Source of the DNA: an uncultured Prevotellaceae bacterium
GTDB taxonomy: Bacteria; Bacteroidota; Bacteroidia; Bacteroidales; Bacteroidaceae
DNA length: 17,726 nucleotides
Assembly (NCBI GenBank): GCA_946413885.1
Contig: CAMKMK010000017.1
Location: 1 to 17,726, forward strand
Reading direction: 5' to 3'
The notes beneath the pieces were generated by a model, which was not told the origin of the DNA, made no database searches, and worked only from the letters and a program-made list of their open reading frames with translations. Every line of letters starts with the position of its first letter. Within the stretch, counting starts at the first letter, position 1. The position numbers were made by a program, and so were the translations under genes. Shown in pieces: positions 9,301 through 16,850 of this stretch.

Positions 9301-9715
9301 ACCAAAATGTATCACTGAAGGTATAGATCAATGCACCCACCAAAGCACAAGCCTCAACAGTAATAAGTTGACCTAAAGTCTTTACTTGGTTATTCTCACC
9401 AATTAATCGACGAGTCAAATGGCTGATACTCCAGAAAAGGAACATGATACAAGCTGCGCTGAAGAGAGCACTCATCGTGTTGACCATCATAGCCACTTTG
9501 GAGGGATCATTGACGAATTGGGTAAACAGATTAGCAGTTAGCATGAAAAAGGGTGCCCCAGGAGGATGTCCCACCTCCAACTTATAGGCGGTGGTAATAA
9601 ACTCTGGACAATCCCAGAAACTTGCCGATGGCTCGATCGTGCTACAATACACGAAGGCTGCTATCGCAAATGTTATCCAACCCATCAGGTTGTCTATTAA
9701 TCTAAAATGTTTCAT
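6311..9715 (-). CDS. DUF2723 (GT117) membrane glycosyltransferase-like protein
   Basis: A 1134-residue protein of the DUF2723 family (CAZy GT117), typical of Bacteroidetes and distantly related to protein O-mannosyltransferase-type GT-C enzymes. The N-terminus has the family signature: a first membrane helix (about 13-27), then SFWDCPEF at 32-39 and LEVGHPPGAP. By GT-C logic the acidic residues D35 and E38 in this first outer loop are candidate catalytic or metal-binding residues. Roughly a dozen membrane helices follow up to about residue 680, including a PRERDYAYAGSF block near 625. From about 683 to the end lies a soluble, probably periplasmic domain, with an FTNGDNDTFPLWY block and an alpha-helical C-terminus with an acidic tail. 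The likely role is transfer of a lipid-linked sugar to an envelope acceptor; donor and acceptor are unknown. It is the first gene of a three-gene cluster. The family is clear, the function inferred. Confidence 0.88.
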   Translation of the reverse strand: MKHFRLIDNLMGWITFAIAAFVYCSTIEPSASFWDCPEFITTAYKLEVGHPPGAPFFMLTANLFTQFVNDPSKVAMMVNTMSALFSAACIMFLFWSISHLTRRLIGENNQVKTLGQLITVEACALVGALIYTFSDTFWYSAVEGEVYAYSSLFTAIVFWLMLKWEDHADDPHSDRWLILIAYLTGLSIGVHLLNLLCLPALVLIYYYRKYPNANVKGSLIALLGSFVLVAAVLYGIVPGIVKVGGWFELFFVNTLNCPFNTGLIIYLLLLIGIVLWSIRETMIEKNRIRMNISYLLSIGLLGIPFYGHGISSIIIGVIILALLYMLLPWDTVKGKLISARLMNTSLLCMLMIMIGYSSYAVIVIRSTANTPMDQNSPEDIFTLGTYLSREQYGDRPLFYGQAYTSKVKLKVEGQYCVPVSKKGAPVYQRKEKAKADEPDRYEIQRYDQDYVYGQNMLFPRMYSEAHANAYESWMGGVRGHNITTDHCGDIITVKMPTMFENIRFFLSYQVNFMYWRYFMWNYAGRQNDIQGNGEWEHGNWISGIPFFDNFRLGNQNRLPLELRENKGHNVYYCLPLLLGLLGFFWQLFRNNEKNNNAGEKQFWVVFFLFFMTGLAIVVYLNQTPMQPRERDYAYAGSFYAFAIWCGMGVAGIAELIRRVLKNENLSAIISCIAILIPLQMAAQNWDDHDRSGRYTCRDFGQNYLMSLDETRHPIIFTNGDNDTFPLWYAQETEGFRTDARVCNLSYLQTDWYIDQMKRPAYDSPSVPIHWSRLQYVAGTREGISVRPGTLEQAINYYKDDPLTMHQLLGDNPYELHNIIDKWVLNDNPDLQIFPTDSIVLTVDKEAVRCSGMMIAGDSIPDVMHISLKGKRAIYKSEMMMLEMLAQCNWERPMYVAITVGKDNYGGLGDNFVLEGLVNRITPFNTKATGKNIDTEKMYDNLMHKFKFGGLDNPDIYLDETVLRMCWTHRRMFSQLATRLVEEGQMEKAAKVVEYVEKVIPPTTVPHNYSSGSMDLARIWVKLNKVEQVEKILQPIAQNACDYMSWYLSLPSKMLIQEDEDIMYYLYQLHNCIDLLQETKSNYALEYAMKLDLYNREVQKRLYGSAGMSLPENESQTDEDWLPELDALDTAAAEE

Positions 9716-9758
9716 TACTTTATTTTGTTTCTTTATGTTGTTTTTTGAAAAGATTATG

Positions 9759-9766
9759 CAAAGTTA
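9759..9766 (-). promoter_or_regulatory. Candidate -7 promoter box for the DUF2723-deacetylase-queG cluster
   Basis: On the minus strand the bases are TAACTTTG, an exact match to TAnnTTTG, 43 bases before the ATG at 9715 and inside the 168-base AT-rich gap after the membrane-protein gene. No good -33 TTTG is visible at the usual distance. No convincing stem-loop with a T-run is present in the gap, so read-through from the upstream operon cannot be excluded. Confidence 0.42.
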
Positions 9767-9883
9767 CTCAATATTTGTTTAATTCTTTGTCTATGATGTC
9801 TTATTTTTCGTTAATGTACCCATTAGTAACTCAAAACGGGATGGTAAAGCACAGATTTTTCCAAGAGAAAAGGCTAATGATCA

Positions 9884-10846
9884 TCAGAAAATGAATGTCG
9901 GCATCCACAGATTCCAAACTGTCAAAACGACGAATAGCAGGAGAGTGAAACAAAAGAACACATTGCTGAGCCGAGTGTTTGTCAGAGCGAAAAAGTGAGC
10001 GATAAGTGGACTTACACAAACTGCCAACAGAGCTACCAAAGTCTGAAAATGCTGGGGCTGAAGCAACAAGAAAACTTGAATTGCTATTGTTTGAAAAACA
10101 TAGATGTAGAGTAGCATACGCTGCTTTATATTATCCTTATAATAGGTAACTAAGAAATGAAATCCTCCTACTATACTTGTTATTGTAATAACAGCCCATG
10201 AGGCTATCCAAGGTTGAGGAAGATTTAGATAATTTTTCATGGCAATGGGTTGCCATTCAGTGATTCTTAGAATATGATTAATTATCGGACTGAAATTGTC
10301 TGTCAGTGCGCAGAAAGCCGCCCAGAACCAATAGGGGAGTAAGAGGCCAATGAGACCAGCAAAGAAACTGCGCCAACTGATGGCTCGTAGAAAGACAATC
10401 AAATACCAGTAATGAAAAACTGCTAAGGCAAGCATCTGCGGAAAGACAAAACTTCCCAGACCCAGAAAAAGGAAACTATGGAAGGCCCATCCTACAGTTT
10501 GTCTTTGTTGGTAAGTCTTGAAAAGGAGGAAAAGGCTCACCGCTAAACAAAAAGCAGCAGTAAAAGCATTGCTGATGGGATGAAGGAATCCAAGCGACGT
10601 AATGATAACCAACCATACACAGGAAACCATACGGGTACGGATTCGAATAAGGAAATTGCTGTTGTTAGTCTCTAAAATGATGTAGGTGCATAGGGCACAA
10701 AGAATCCATCCCAGAGCATAATCGATATCATATCTACCCAATGGCCACCACCATAAAACAGTAGCTACCATTGCACAAAATGGCAATGTGAAAATACTCT
10801 CGGATATATGATTCTGGAATCGGTTGTGCCTCACATTATTCAGCAA
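9884..10846 (-). CDS. Multi-pass inner-membrane protein of unknown function
   Basis: A protein of up to 320 residues made almost wholly of hydrophobic helices, about eight to ten, with short charged loops; it ends WNLWMPTFIF. I do not recognise catalytic motifs. It vaguely resembles Bacteroidetes-specific hypothetical membrane proteins of the DUF6427 type, but I cannot confirm that by eye. The start is unusual: the frame opens directly after the purD TAA (10847-10849), and the first usable codons are TTG at 10846 and GTG at 10834. The first in-frame ATG is at residue 26, inside the first membrane helix. I give the longest form; GTG 10834 is a good alternative. It is the last gene of the serine acetyltransferase-led operon and is probably translationally coupled to purD. 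Confidence 0.75.
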   Translation of the reverse strand: MLNNVRHNRFQNHISESIFTLPFCAMVATVLWWWPLGRYDIDYALGWILCALCTYIILETNNSNFLIRIRTRMVSCVWLVIITSLGFLHPISNAFTAAFCLAVSLFLLFKTYQQRQTVGWAFHSFLFLGLGSFVFPQMLALAVFHYWYLIVFLRAISWRSFFAGLIGLLLPYWFWAAFCALTDNFSPIINHILRITEWQPIAMKNYLNLPQPWIASWAVITITSIVGGFHFLVTYYKDNIKQRMLLYIYVFQTIAIQVFLLLQPQHFQTLVALLAVCVSPLIAHFFALTNTRLSNVFFCFTLLLFVVLTVWNLWMPTFIF

Positions 10847-12115
10847 TTATAAATCTGCACCGATATCGCTACGGAAATATTTCTTCTCGAACTGAATCTT
10901 TTGGGCTTCTTGGAAACTTTTCTTAAGCGCCTTTTCCTTAGTGGCACCATAACTACTTACAGCAATTACTCGGCCACCATTTGTTACAACCTGATGATCT
11001 TTGATAGTGGTCCCCGCATGAAAGACAATACTTCCCTCTACTTGATCCAGACCTTCGATGGGATAACCCTTTTCGTAGTGTCCAGGATAACCACCGCTAA
11101 CCAACATCACGCACACAGCGCTTCGGTCATCAATCTCCATCTTTCGTTGACTTAATGTCTGAGTTGCAACCCCCTCAAAAAGATCCACTAAATCACTCTT
11201 TATACGCAACATGACAGATTCTGTTTCAGGATCTCCCATACGTACGTTGTATTCGATGACCTTAGGGTCTCCATTCACGTTAATCAAACCAAAAAAGATG
11301 AACCCCTTATAGTCTATATTCTCTTCAGCTAAACCTTTTATTGTAGGACGGATGATGCGATCTTCCACCTTTTTCATCCAATCCTTAGTAGCAAAAGGAA
11401 CAGGACTTACACTGCCCATTCCTCCAGTGTTGAGACCTGTGTCGCCTTCTCCAATTCGCTTATAGTCTTTTGCCTCAGGCAAGATTACATAATCTTTGCC
11501 ATCTGTCAAGACGAAAACGGAACATTCGATGCCACTCATAAATTCCTCAATGACAACACGACTGCTGGCATTGCCAAACATTCCACCCAGCATCTCGCGG
11601 AGTTCTTTCTTAGCCTCCTCCAAAGTAGGTAGGATCAAGACACCTTTGCCGGCACAAAGTCCATCCGCTTTGAGAACGTAAGGCGGCTGAAGAGTCTCAA
11701 GAAACCGAATTCCATCCTCAAGCATGTGGCCATCGAAAGTGCGATAGGCGGCTGTTGGGATACTATGGCGTTGCATGAATCCTTTGGCGAAGTCCTTGCT
11801 TCCCTCCAGTACAGCCCCTTGTTCGCTGGGACCAATGACAGGAATGTGGCATAATTCAGCATCGTTTTGGAAATAATTATAAATGCCCTTAACCAAAGGG
11901 TCTTCAGGACCTACTACAACCATGCCTATTTTATTGGACAGGCAGAAAACTTTAATGTTGGGGAAATCATCCACTTTGAGAGGCACATTTTCACCCACAG
12001 TGGAGGTTCCTGCATTTCCTGGGGCAATATACAATTTATCGATCTTCGGACTTTGAGCAATCTTCCATGCTAATGCATGTTCACGTCCACCACTACCTAA
12101 CAACAATAAATTCAT
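10847..12115 (-). CDS. purD: Phosphoribosylamine-glycine ligase (GAR synthetase)
   Basis: PurD joins glycine to 5-phosphoribosylamine using ATP, the second step of de novo purine synthesis, in the cytoplasm. The 422-residue length is normal. Landmarks: LLLGSGGREHALAWKI at the N-terminus (the GAR synthetase signature region), VVGPEDPLVKG, the ATP-grasp core with VLKADGLCAGKGV and an EFMSGIECSV block, NTGGMGSVSPVPF, and IEYNVRMGDPETE with the metal-binding Glu/Asp set. No key residue appears to be missing. The ATG at 12115 follows the peptidase stop by 23 bases, so it is very probably co-transcribed with it. No other purine gene is in the window; here purD stands apart from a pur cluster. Confidence 0.96.
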   Translation of the reverse strand: MNLLLLGSGGREHALAWKIAQSPKIDKLYIAPGNAGTSTVGENVPLKVDDFPNIKVFCLSNKIGMVVVGPEDPLVKGIYNYFQNDAELCHIPVIGPSEQGAVLEGSKDFAKGFMQRHSIPTAAYRTFDGHMLEDGIRFLETLQPPYVLKADGLCAGKGVLILPTLEEAKKELREMLGGMFGNASSRVVIEEFMSGIECSVFVLTDGKDYVILPEAKDYKRIGEGDTGLNTGGMGSVSPVPFATKDWMKKVEDRIIRPTIKGLAEENIDYKGFIFFGLINVNGDPKVIEYNVRMGDPETESVMLRIKSDLVDLFEGVATQTLSQRKMEIDDRSAVCVMLVSGGYPGHYEKGYPIEGLDQVEGSIVFHAGTTIKDHQVVTNGGRVIAVSSYGATKEKALKKSFQEAQKIQFEKKYFRSDIGADL

Positions 12116-12138
12116 TTTTTTCTATTTTTGTGTGTGAA

Positions 12139-14280
12139 TTATTTCAAATAATCCTCGAAATATTGGGTAATTCGTTCATGCAGATGCACGCTTTTGTGTC
12201 CAGACATATTGTGACCCTCTCCTGGATAAACATAGAAGTCGGGCTGAGTGCCAGCCTCTATGCATGCATTCAAAAACTGTAGTGCATGCTGAGGAACTAC
12301 CGTTGGATCATTCATTCCAATGATAATTTGCAACTTACCTTTTAAATCTTTTGCTTTATTGAGAAGGCTTGTCTGTTTGTAACCTTCCGGATTACTTTCA
12401 GGAGTATCCATATAGCGTTCACCATACATGACCTCATAGTATTTCCAATCAATGACAGGGCCACCTGCAACACCCACTTTGAAAACATCGGGGTAATTGG
12501 TCATAAGGGAAGTAGTCATAAAACCACCATAGCTCCATCCGTGAACTCCCAATCGGTCAGTATCTACATAAGGAAGAGTTTTCAGATAATTCACACCACA
12601 GATTTGGTCTTTCATCTCTTCTTGTCCTAAATGCCGGAAGGTTACTTGTTCAAAATCGCGACCACGGTCTTCACTGCCACGATTGTCCAGAATAAACAAA
12701 ATGTAACCTTTTTGAGCCATATAAGTTTCCCATGAACGAGAGCCCCAATGCCAAGATGCTTCTACATTGTGAGCATGAGGGCCTCCATAGACATATATTA
12801 CAGTAGGATATTTTTTAGAGGGATCAAAATCAGCGGGTTTTACCATGCGCCAAAAAAGATCAGTAATTCCATCTGCAGCTTTCACAATACCGTTTTCAAA
12901 AATGGGTTGATACCAACCATCCCAAGGGTCGGGAGCAGTCTGAAGCAACACACTTTTTCCTGTCTTAGTGCTTGTCACAGCACACTTGCGGGGCACATCA
13001 GGTTCCTGCCAGGTATCCAATACGTAAAGACCATCTTCGGAAAGACGAGCTTGATGGACACCTTTCCCATTGTCTAGCAAAGTGCGCTTCAGCGTTTTCA
13101 AGTTGATACTATAGATGTTTTTTTGCAGATCGCCTGCCTCTTTGCTGGTGATGATAATGCTTTTTGTGGAAGGGCAAAAACCTATTAATTCTTTCACGAC
13201 CCAATTTCCCTTGGTCAATTGGCCAAGTTCCTTCCCATTTACGTTCATTAAGTAAAGATGAGTATAACCATCTTTCCAACTCCAATAAATGAATTTTTCA
13301 TTGTCCCAAGGAAGGAAAGTAATGGGATGCAAAGGCTCCACATATTTTTGAGAATCTTCTGTATAAAGAGTTTTCAGCTTATTTCCTGTAATGACATCGT
13401 AGGCATCCAGAGTACAATGATTTTGGTCGCGATTTAGCTCAAAAAGATAGAGGATATTTCCATCGGGACTCCATGCAAGATTGGTAAAATATCGATTAGT
13501 GACATCGCCCAAATTAAGCCATGTTGTTTCTTCTCTTTGGAGGTCAAAGATGCCTATGGTAACTTTGTGGGAAGTCATTCCAGCCATCGGATATTTGTCA
13601 GGCTCTAAGGAAGCTTCACGACTAAAAGTGTTGACTTGAGGATAATCTGCCACCATACTTTGGTCCATACGATAGAAAGCCAGCTTTTGCCCATCTTTAC
13701 TCCAGAAAGTTCCCTTGTGAATACCAAATTCATCGCGATGAACACTTTGTCCATATACAATCTCGCGAGAACCATCTTTAGAAAGTTGCACCTCATGCCC
13801 ATCAGCGTAACGGATCCATAAATTATAGTCGCGCAAAAAAGCATCAGCACGAGAAACCTTGTTCCATTCTAAAGAACCTTCAGCGCTTTGACGCCAAATG
13901 ACTTTCCATTCGTTGAAGTCCACCAGTGAGCGTTCTCCCTTAACAGTATTGAGTAAGAGTGATTGATTGCTATAAGGGAAACCATCAAAATGAACATTCT
14001 CATCGGCAGATAAACCATATGCAGACAGAAGTTGATCTCGTATAATGCATTTGTCTTTCAGTGCTTTTCCTGTTGCAGGATTGAGAAAAAGATTGTCTTC
14101 TTGGTTCCCATCTACTAATTTATTACCCCACCAATAATATTTCCATCGCTGAGGAACGTAATTGTAAGCATTCTTTCCTCCAAAGTTTAGTTCTTCCAAC
14201 GTGAAAAGTTTTTGTGCTTCACCATTCACATTCATGGTAATTAGGATTAACAAAGTAAAGCATATACGGTTAATCTTCAT
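12139..14280 (-). CDS. Secreted S9 family prolyl di/tripeptidyl peptidase (DPP IV-like)
   Basis: A 713-residue serine peptidase of the S9B type, which removes di- or tripeptides ending in proline from peptide N-termini. Residues 1-22 are a signal peptide (MKINR, a hydrophobic core, GEA before Q23), so it acts in the periplasm or at the surface. The middle is a DPP IV N-terminal beta-propeller (for example GTFWSKDGQKLAFYRMD, LAWSPDGNILYLFELN); the C-terminal 250 residues are an alpha/beta hydrolase. The catalytic triad is visible: S583 in GWSYGG, D658 in GMNDPTVV, H690 in GEGHNM. In the propeller, where DPP IV has a Glu-Glu pair that binds the substrate amino end, this protein reads HRDEFG (E184), so I cannot choose between dipeptidyl and prolyl tripeptidyl activity. 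The frame is open further upstream, to 14547, but the signal peptide fixes the ATG at 14280, which overlaps the methyltransferase stop by 11 bases. Confidence 0.92.
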   Translation of the reverse strand: MKINRICFTLLILITMNVNGEAQKLFTLEELNFGGKNAYNYVPQRWKYYWWGNKLVDGNQEDNLFLNPATGKALKDKCIIRDQLLSAYGLSADENVHFDGFPYSNQSLLLNTVKGERSLVDFNEWKVIWRQSAEGSLEWNKVSRADAFLRDYNLWIRYADGHEVQLSKDGSREIVYGQSVHRDEFGIHKGTFWSKDGQKLAFYRMDQSMVADYPQVNTFSREASLEPDKYPMAGMTSHKVTIGIFDLQREETTWLNLGDVTNRYFTNLAWSPDGNILYLFELNRDQNHCTLDAYDVITGNKLKTLYTEDSQKYVEPLHPITFLPWDNEKFIYWSWKDGYTHLYLMNVNGKELGQLTKGNWVVKELIGFCPSTKSIIITSKEAGDLQKNIYSINLKTLKRTLLDNGKGVHQARLSEDGLYVLDTWQEPDVPRKCAVTSTKTGKSVLLQTAPDPWDGWYQPIFENGIVKAADGITDLFWRMVKPADFDPSKKYPTVIYVYGGPHAHNVEASWHWGSRSWETYMAQKGYILFILDNRGSEDRGRDFEQVTFRHLGQEEMKDQICGVNYLKTLPYVDTDRLGVHGWSYGGFMTTSLMTNYPDVFKVGVAGGPVIDWKYYEVMYGERYMDTPESNPEGYKQTSLLNKAKDLKGKLQIIIGMNDPTVVPQHALQFLNACIEAGTQPDFYVYPGEGHNMSGHKSVHLHERITQYFEDYLK

Positions 14281-15826
14281 CTTGTGAAAAATTTCTGCGT
14301 CCATATTTATTACGGTCATAAGGATAGTTGCCTCCACGGTTACGATCACTTTTCCTTTCTCGTCGATCATCACTTCCACGGGAACCATTTCTGCGGTTGT
14401 CGTAATCATTGTTGCGGAAACTGTTTCGACGTTCTTTCTTGTCATTCCCTCGAGAATTTCCATGCCAGTCGTCACGATTTCCACGATAGTCACGACGATC
14501 CTCATGTTTTTCACTACGGAACTTGTTTCGATATCCATCACGTCCAAAACCTCGACGTTCCTTGAATTGTTCTCTCTCTTCGGAGTCTTCTTCCAAACGA
14601 TTTTTGAATTCGCGGTGTTGCTTAAATCGTTTCTTGTCAGCCATCATGCGACGTTCTTGAGCCGTTTTGATATCACCCCCATGAGCACGCATTTCATCAA
14701 ATTTTCCTTGGAAAATCTGGTATTTGCGTAATTCGCATTCTAATGATCCGTTGAAAAGAGGAGTGCGGAGTGAAGCTTTAAGACCAATCTGATCAAAACA
14801 TTCCTCGCGATAACTCAACACCCATGCCTCATTATTTACAAACTGATGTTTCAATCGTTCGCCAATCATTTGGTATAGCCCCAGTAGATCAGGAGTAGAA
14901 ATGCGTTCTCCATATGGGGGATTCGTGATGATGATACTTTTCTTCTCGGGTTGGGTAAAATCTTTGAAATCCTTTTGTTCTATGCTGATTTCCTTGCTCA
15001 ATCCAGCGGCTTTTACATTTGTTTCGGCTATCTTCACGACATTGTGATTTATGTCATAGCCATAAATGTGATGCTCGAAGTTTCTTTCTCGGCTGTCATC
15101 CTCATATATGCGCTGAAATAGTTCCTCATCGAAATCAGACCATTTTTCAAAGTTGTATTCCTTGCGGAAAATACCGGGAGAAATGCCTCGCGCAATCAGA
15201 GCTGCCTCAATAAGAATTGTTCCACTGCCACACATAGGGTCTATCAAGTCACAATCGCCTTTCCAACCCGTCAACATGATAATGCCAGCAGCCAGAACCT
15301 CATTCAAAGGAGCTTCCACTGTCTCTTGACGATATCCACGGCGGTGCAAACTCTCGCCACTACTGTCCAATGAAAGGGTACAATCATACTCTGCCACATG
15401 AATGTTGAGTTGTAGGTCGGGATTAGTAATACGGATGTTGGGACGCTCGCCAGTCTTCTCTCGGAACTGGTCGACGATGGCATCTTTTACTTTGTATGCA
15501 ACGAATTTACTATGACGGAATTCGGTACTGAAAACCACACTGTCTACGGCAAAAGTGGTTTCATTAGACAAAAACTCGGTCCAATCAATTTGTTTCACAG
15601 CATCATAGACTTCATCAGCTGAAGTAGCACGAAAATGCTTGATAGGTTTCAGTATACGAATAGCAGTACGAAGTTGGAAATTGGCTCGATAAAGCATTTC
15701 CTTGTCTCCCGTGAATGACACCATACGGCGTCCAATTTGTATATTGTTGGCTCCTAAGTCAATCAGTTCTGTTGCCAACACGGTTTCCAGACCTTGAAAG
15801 GTCTTGGCAATCATCTCAAATTCCAT
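14270..15826 (-). CDS. THUMP-domain SAM-dependent rRNA (guanine-N2) methyltransferase, RlmL/YpsC type
   Basis: A 518-residue RNA methyltransferase. Residues about 1-165 contain a ferredoxin-like part and a THUMP RNA-binding domain (FEMIAKTFQGLE start, IGRRMVSF). Residues about 166-375 are a Rossmann methyltransferase with the SAM-binding motif DPMCGSGT (196-203) and the catalytic NPPYG (302-306) expected for N2-guanine or N6-adenine methylation. By homology to E. coli RlmL and Bacillus YpsC the likely target is a guanine of 23S rRNA. It lacks the second methyltransferase (RlmK) half of the E. coli fusion. From about 391 to 518 the chain is low-complexity and rich in Arg, Asp, Asn, Gly and Lys with RG and RGG-like steps, predicted disordered and probably RNA-binding. 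I chose the ATG at 15826, five bases after the upstream stop codon begins and matching the family N-terminus, over an in-frame TTG at 15844. Confidence 0.9.
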   Translation of the reverse strand: MEFEMIAKTFQGLETVLATELIDLGANNIQIGRRMVSFTGDKEMLYRANFQLRTAIRILKPIKHFRATSADEVYDAVKQIDWTEFLSNETTFAVDSVVFSTEFRHSKFVAYKVKDAIVDQFREKTGERPNIRITNPDLQLNIHVAEYDCTLSLDSSGESLHRRGYRQETVEAPLNEVLAAGIIMLTGWKGDCDLIDPMCGSGTILIEAALIARGISPGIFRKEYNFEKWSDFDEELFQRIYEDDSRERNFEHHIYGYDINHNVVKIAETNVKAAGLSKEISIEQKDFKDFTQPEKKSIIITNPPYGERISTPDLLGLYQMIGERLKHQFVNNEAWVLSYREECFDQIGLKASLRTPLFNGSLECELRKYQIFQGKFDEMRAHGGDIKTAQERRMMADKKRFKQHREFKNRLEEDSEEREQFKERRGFGRDGYRNKFRSEKHEDRRDYRGNRDDWHGNSRGNDKKERRNSFRNNDYDNRRNGSRGSDDRRERKSDRNRGGNYPYDRNKYGRRNFSQDED

Positions 15827-15830
15827 GTTT

Positions 15831-16772
15831 TTATAATCCTCCAAAATCTTCAGGACGAATGATAGCGTCTTTTATATTGCCTTTTCTTGTTTTGCTTTGA
15901 ATAAGTTGTTCACCAGGCTTTGTACCCTGGGTAACCCAAATGTTACCACCGATAACGGTCCCTTGGGAGATTGTGATGCGACCCAAGATGGTGGCATTAC
16001 TATATACGATAACATTGTCTTCCAAGATAGGATGTCGAGGAATTCCTTTGATGGGATGTCCATTCTCGTCAAGGGGGAAACTTTTGGCGCCAAGGGTAAC
16101 ACCTTGATAGAGTTTCACATGGTTGCCAATGATACAAGTGGCACCAATTACTACACCCGTTCCATGATCGATGGTAAAATGATGGCCAATGGAAGCTGCA
16201 GGATGAATGTCGATCCCTGTCTCGCTGTGAGCCTTCTCCGTAATTATGCGAGGAATAAGTGGTACACCTAACAGAAGTAATTCATGAGCGATGCGATAGT
16301 TAGTAATAGCCTTTATAACGGGATAGCAACTGATGATCTCTCCGTAGGATTCAGCAGCAGGGTCGCCAGTGAATGTGGCCTCTACATCAGTTGCCAGAAT
16401 TTTTCTCAAATCAGGAAGTTTCTCTATAAAAGCAGCAGCAAGCATTTGGGCACGTTGGACTGTGTTTCCTCGATCTTCGATTTCTTTTTTGCTGAAACAG
16501 AGTCCTGCCAGAATTTGTTCACTCAATAGGTTGTAGAGTTGCTCAATATTTACTCCTATGTGATAAGGAAGGGTTTGATTGCTTACTGTAGATTGACCAT
16601 AAAAGCCTGGGAAAATAATACTACGGCATAATTCCACGATTTCGGATAAAATAGGACCTGATGGCAAGGGATCTCCATCGTGGTGCTCATGAAAGAGACC
16701 ATGCAGAGAACAGCTTTCCGATAGTTCAGTGATGGTCTGTTTGAGCAGATGGTTTAGCTTTGTAGGGCTCAT
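15831..16772 (-). CDS. cysE: Serine O-acetyltransferase
   Basis: Transfers acetyl from acetyl-CoA to serine, giving O-acetylserine for cysteine synthesis, in the cytoplasm. The 313-residue protein has an N-terminal helical domain (about 1-160) and a left-handed beta-helix of hexapeptide repeats (about 185-290: IHPAASIG, GTGVVIGATCIIG, VKLYQGVTLG, ATILGRITISQGTVIGG). The catalytic pair lies 15 residues apart, as in E. coli CysE: D188 in GIDIHP and H203 in IDHGTG. The sequence is of the longer Bacteroidetes form. I place the start at ATG 16772 (MSPTKLNHLL), which fits the family N-terminus; an in-frame TTG at 16832 lies upstream of the promoter box and is rejected. It heads the five-gene run. 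No cysteine synthase gene is adjacent in this window. Confidence 0.93.
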   Translation of the reverse strand: MSPTKLNHLLKQTITELSESCSLHGLFHEHHDGDPLPSGPILSEIVELCRSIIFPGFYGQSTVSNQTLPYHIGVNIEQLYNLLSEQILAGLCFSKKEIEDRGNTVQRAQMLAAAFIEKLPDLRKILATDVEATFTGDPAAESYGEIISCYPVIKAITNYRIAHELLLLGVPLIPRIITEKAHSETGIDIHPAASIGHHFTIDHGTGVVIGATCIIGNHVKLYQGVTLGAKSFPLDENGHPIKGIPRHPILEDNVIVYSNATILGRITISQGTVIGGNIWVTQGTKPGEQLIQSKTRKGNIKDAIIRPEDFGGL

Positions 16773-16801
16773 TCGCTTATAAGGTATAAAAATATTAAGT
16801 A

Positions 16802-16833
16802 CAAAAGTAAAAAATCCCTCGCGCCTGTGCAAG
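16802..16833 (-). promoter_or_regulatory. Bacteroidetes-type promoter for the cysE-led operon
   Basis: On the minus strand there is CTTG (16833-16830, three of four to the -33 TTTG), a 20-base spacer, then TACTTTTG (16809-16802), an exact match to the -7 consensus TAnnTTTG. The -7 box ends 29 bases before the cysE ATG at 16772, giving a short leader. This is the best promoter candidate in the window and supports cysE as the first gene of the operon. Confidence 0.55.
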
Positions 16834-16850
16834 CGAATTCATAGAAATTT

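Noticed and set aside
14281..14547. N-terminal extension of the peptidase to 802 residues
   Set aside because: It overlaps the methyltransferase tail, its composition is the out-of-frame image of repetitive Arg-rich codons, and it would bury the clear signal peptide that begins at 14280.
16773..16832. Upstream TTG start for serine acetyltransferase at 16832
   Set aside because: It would begin before the promoter -7 box, and the added 20 residues do not fit the family N-terminus.
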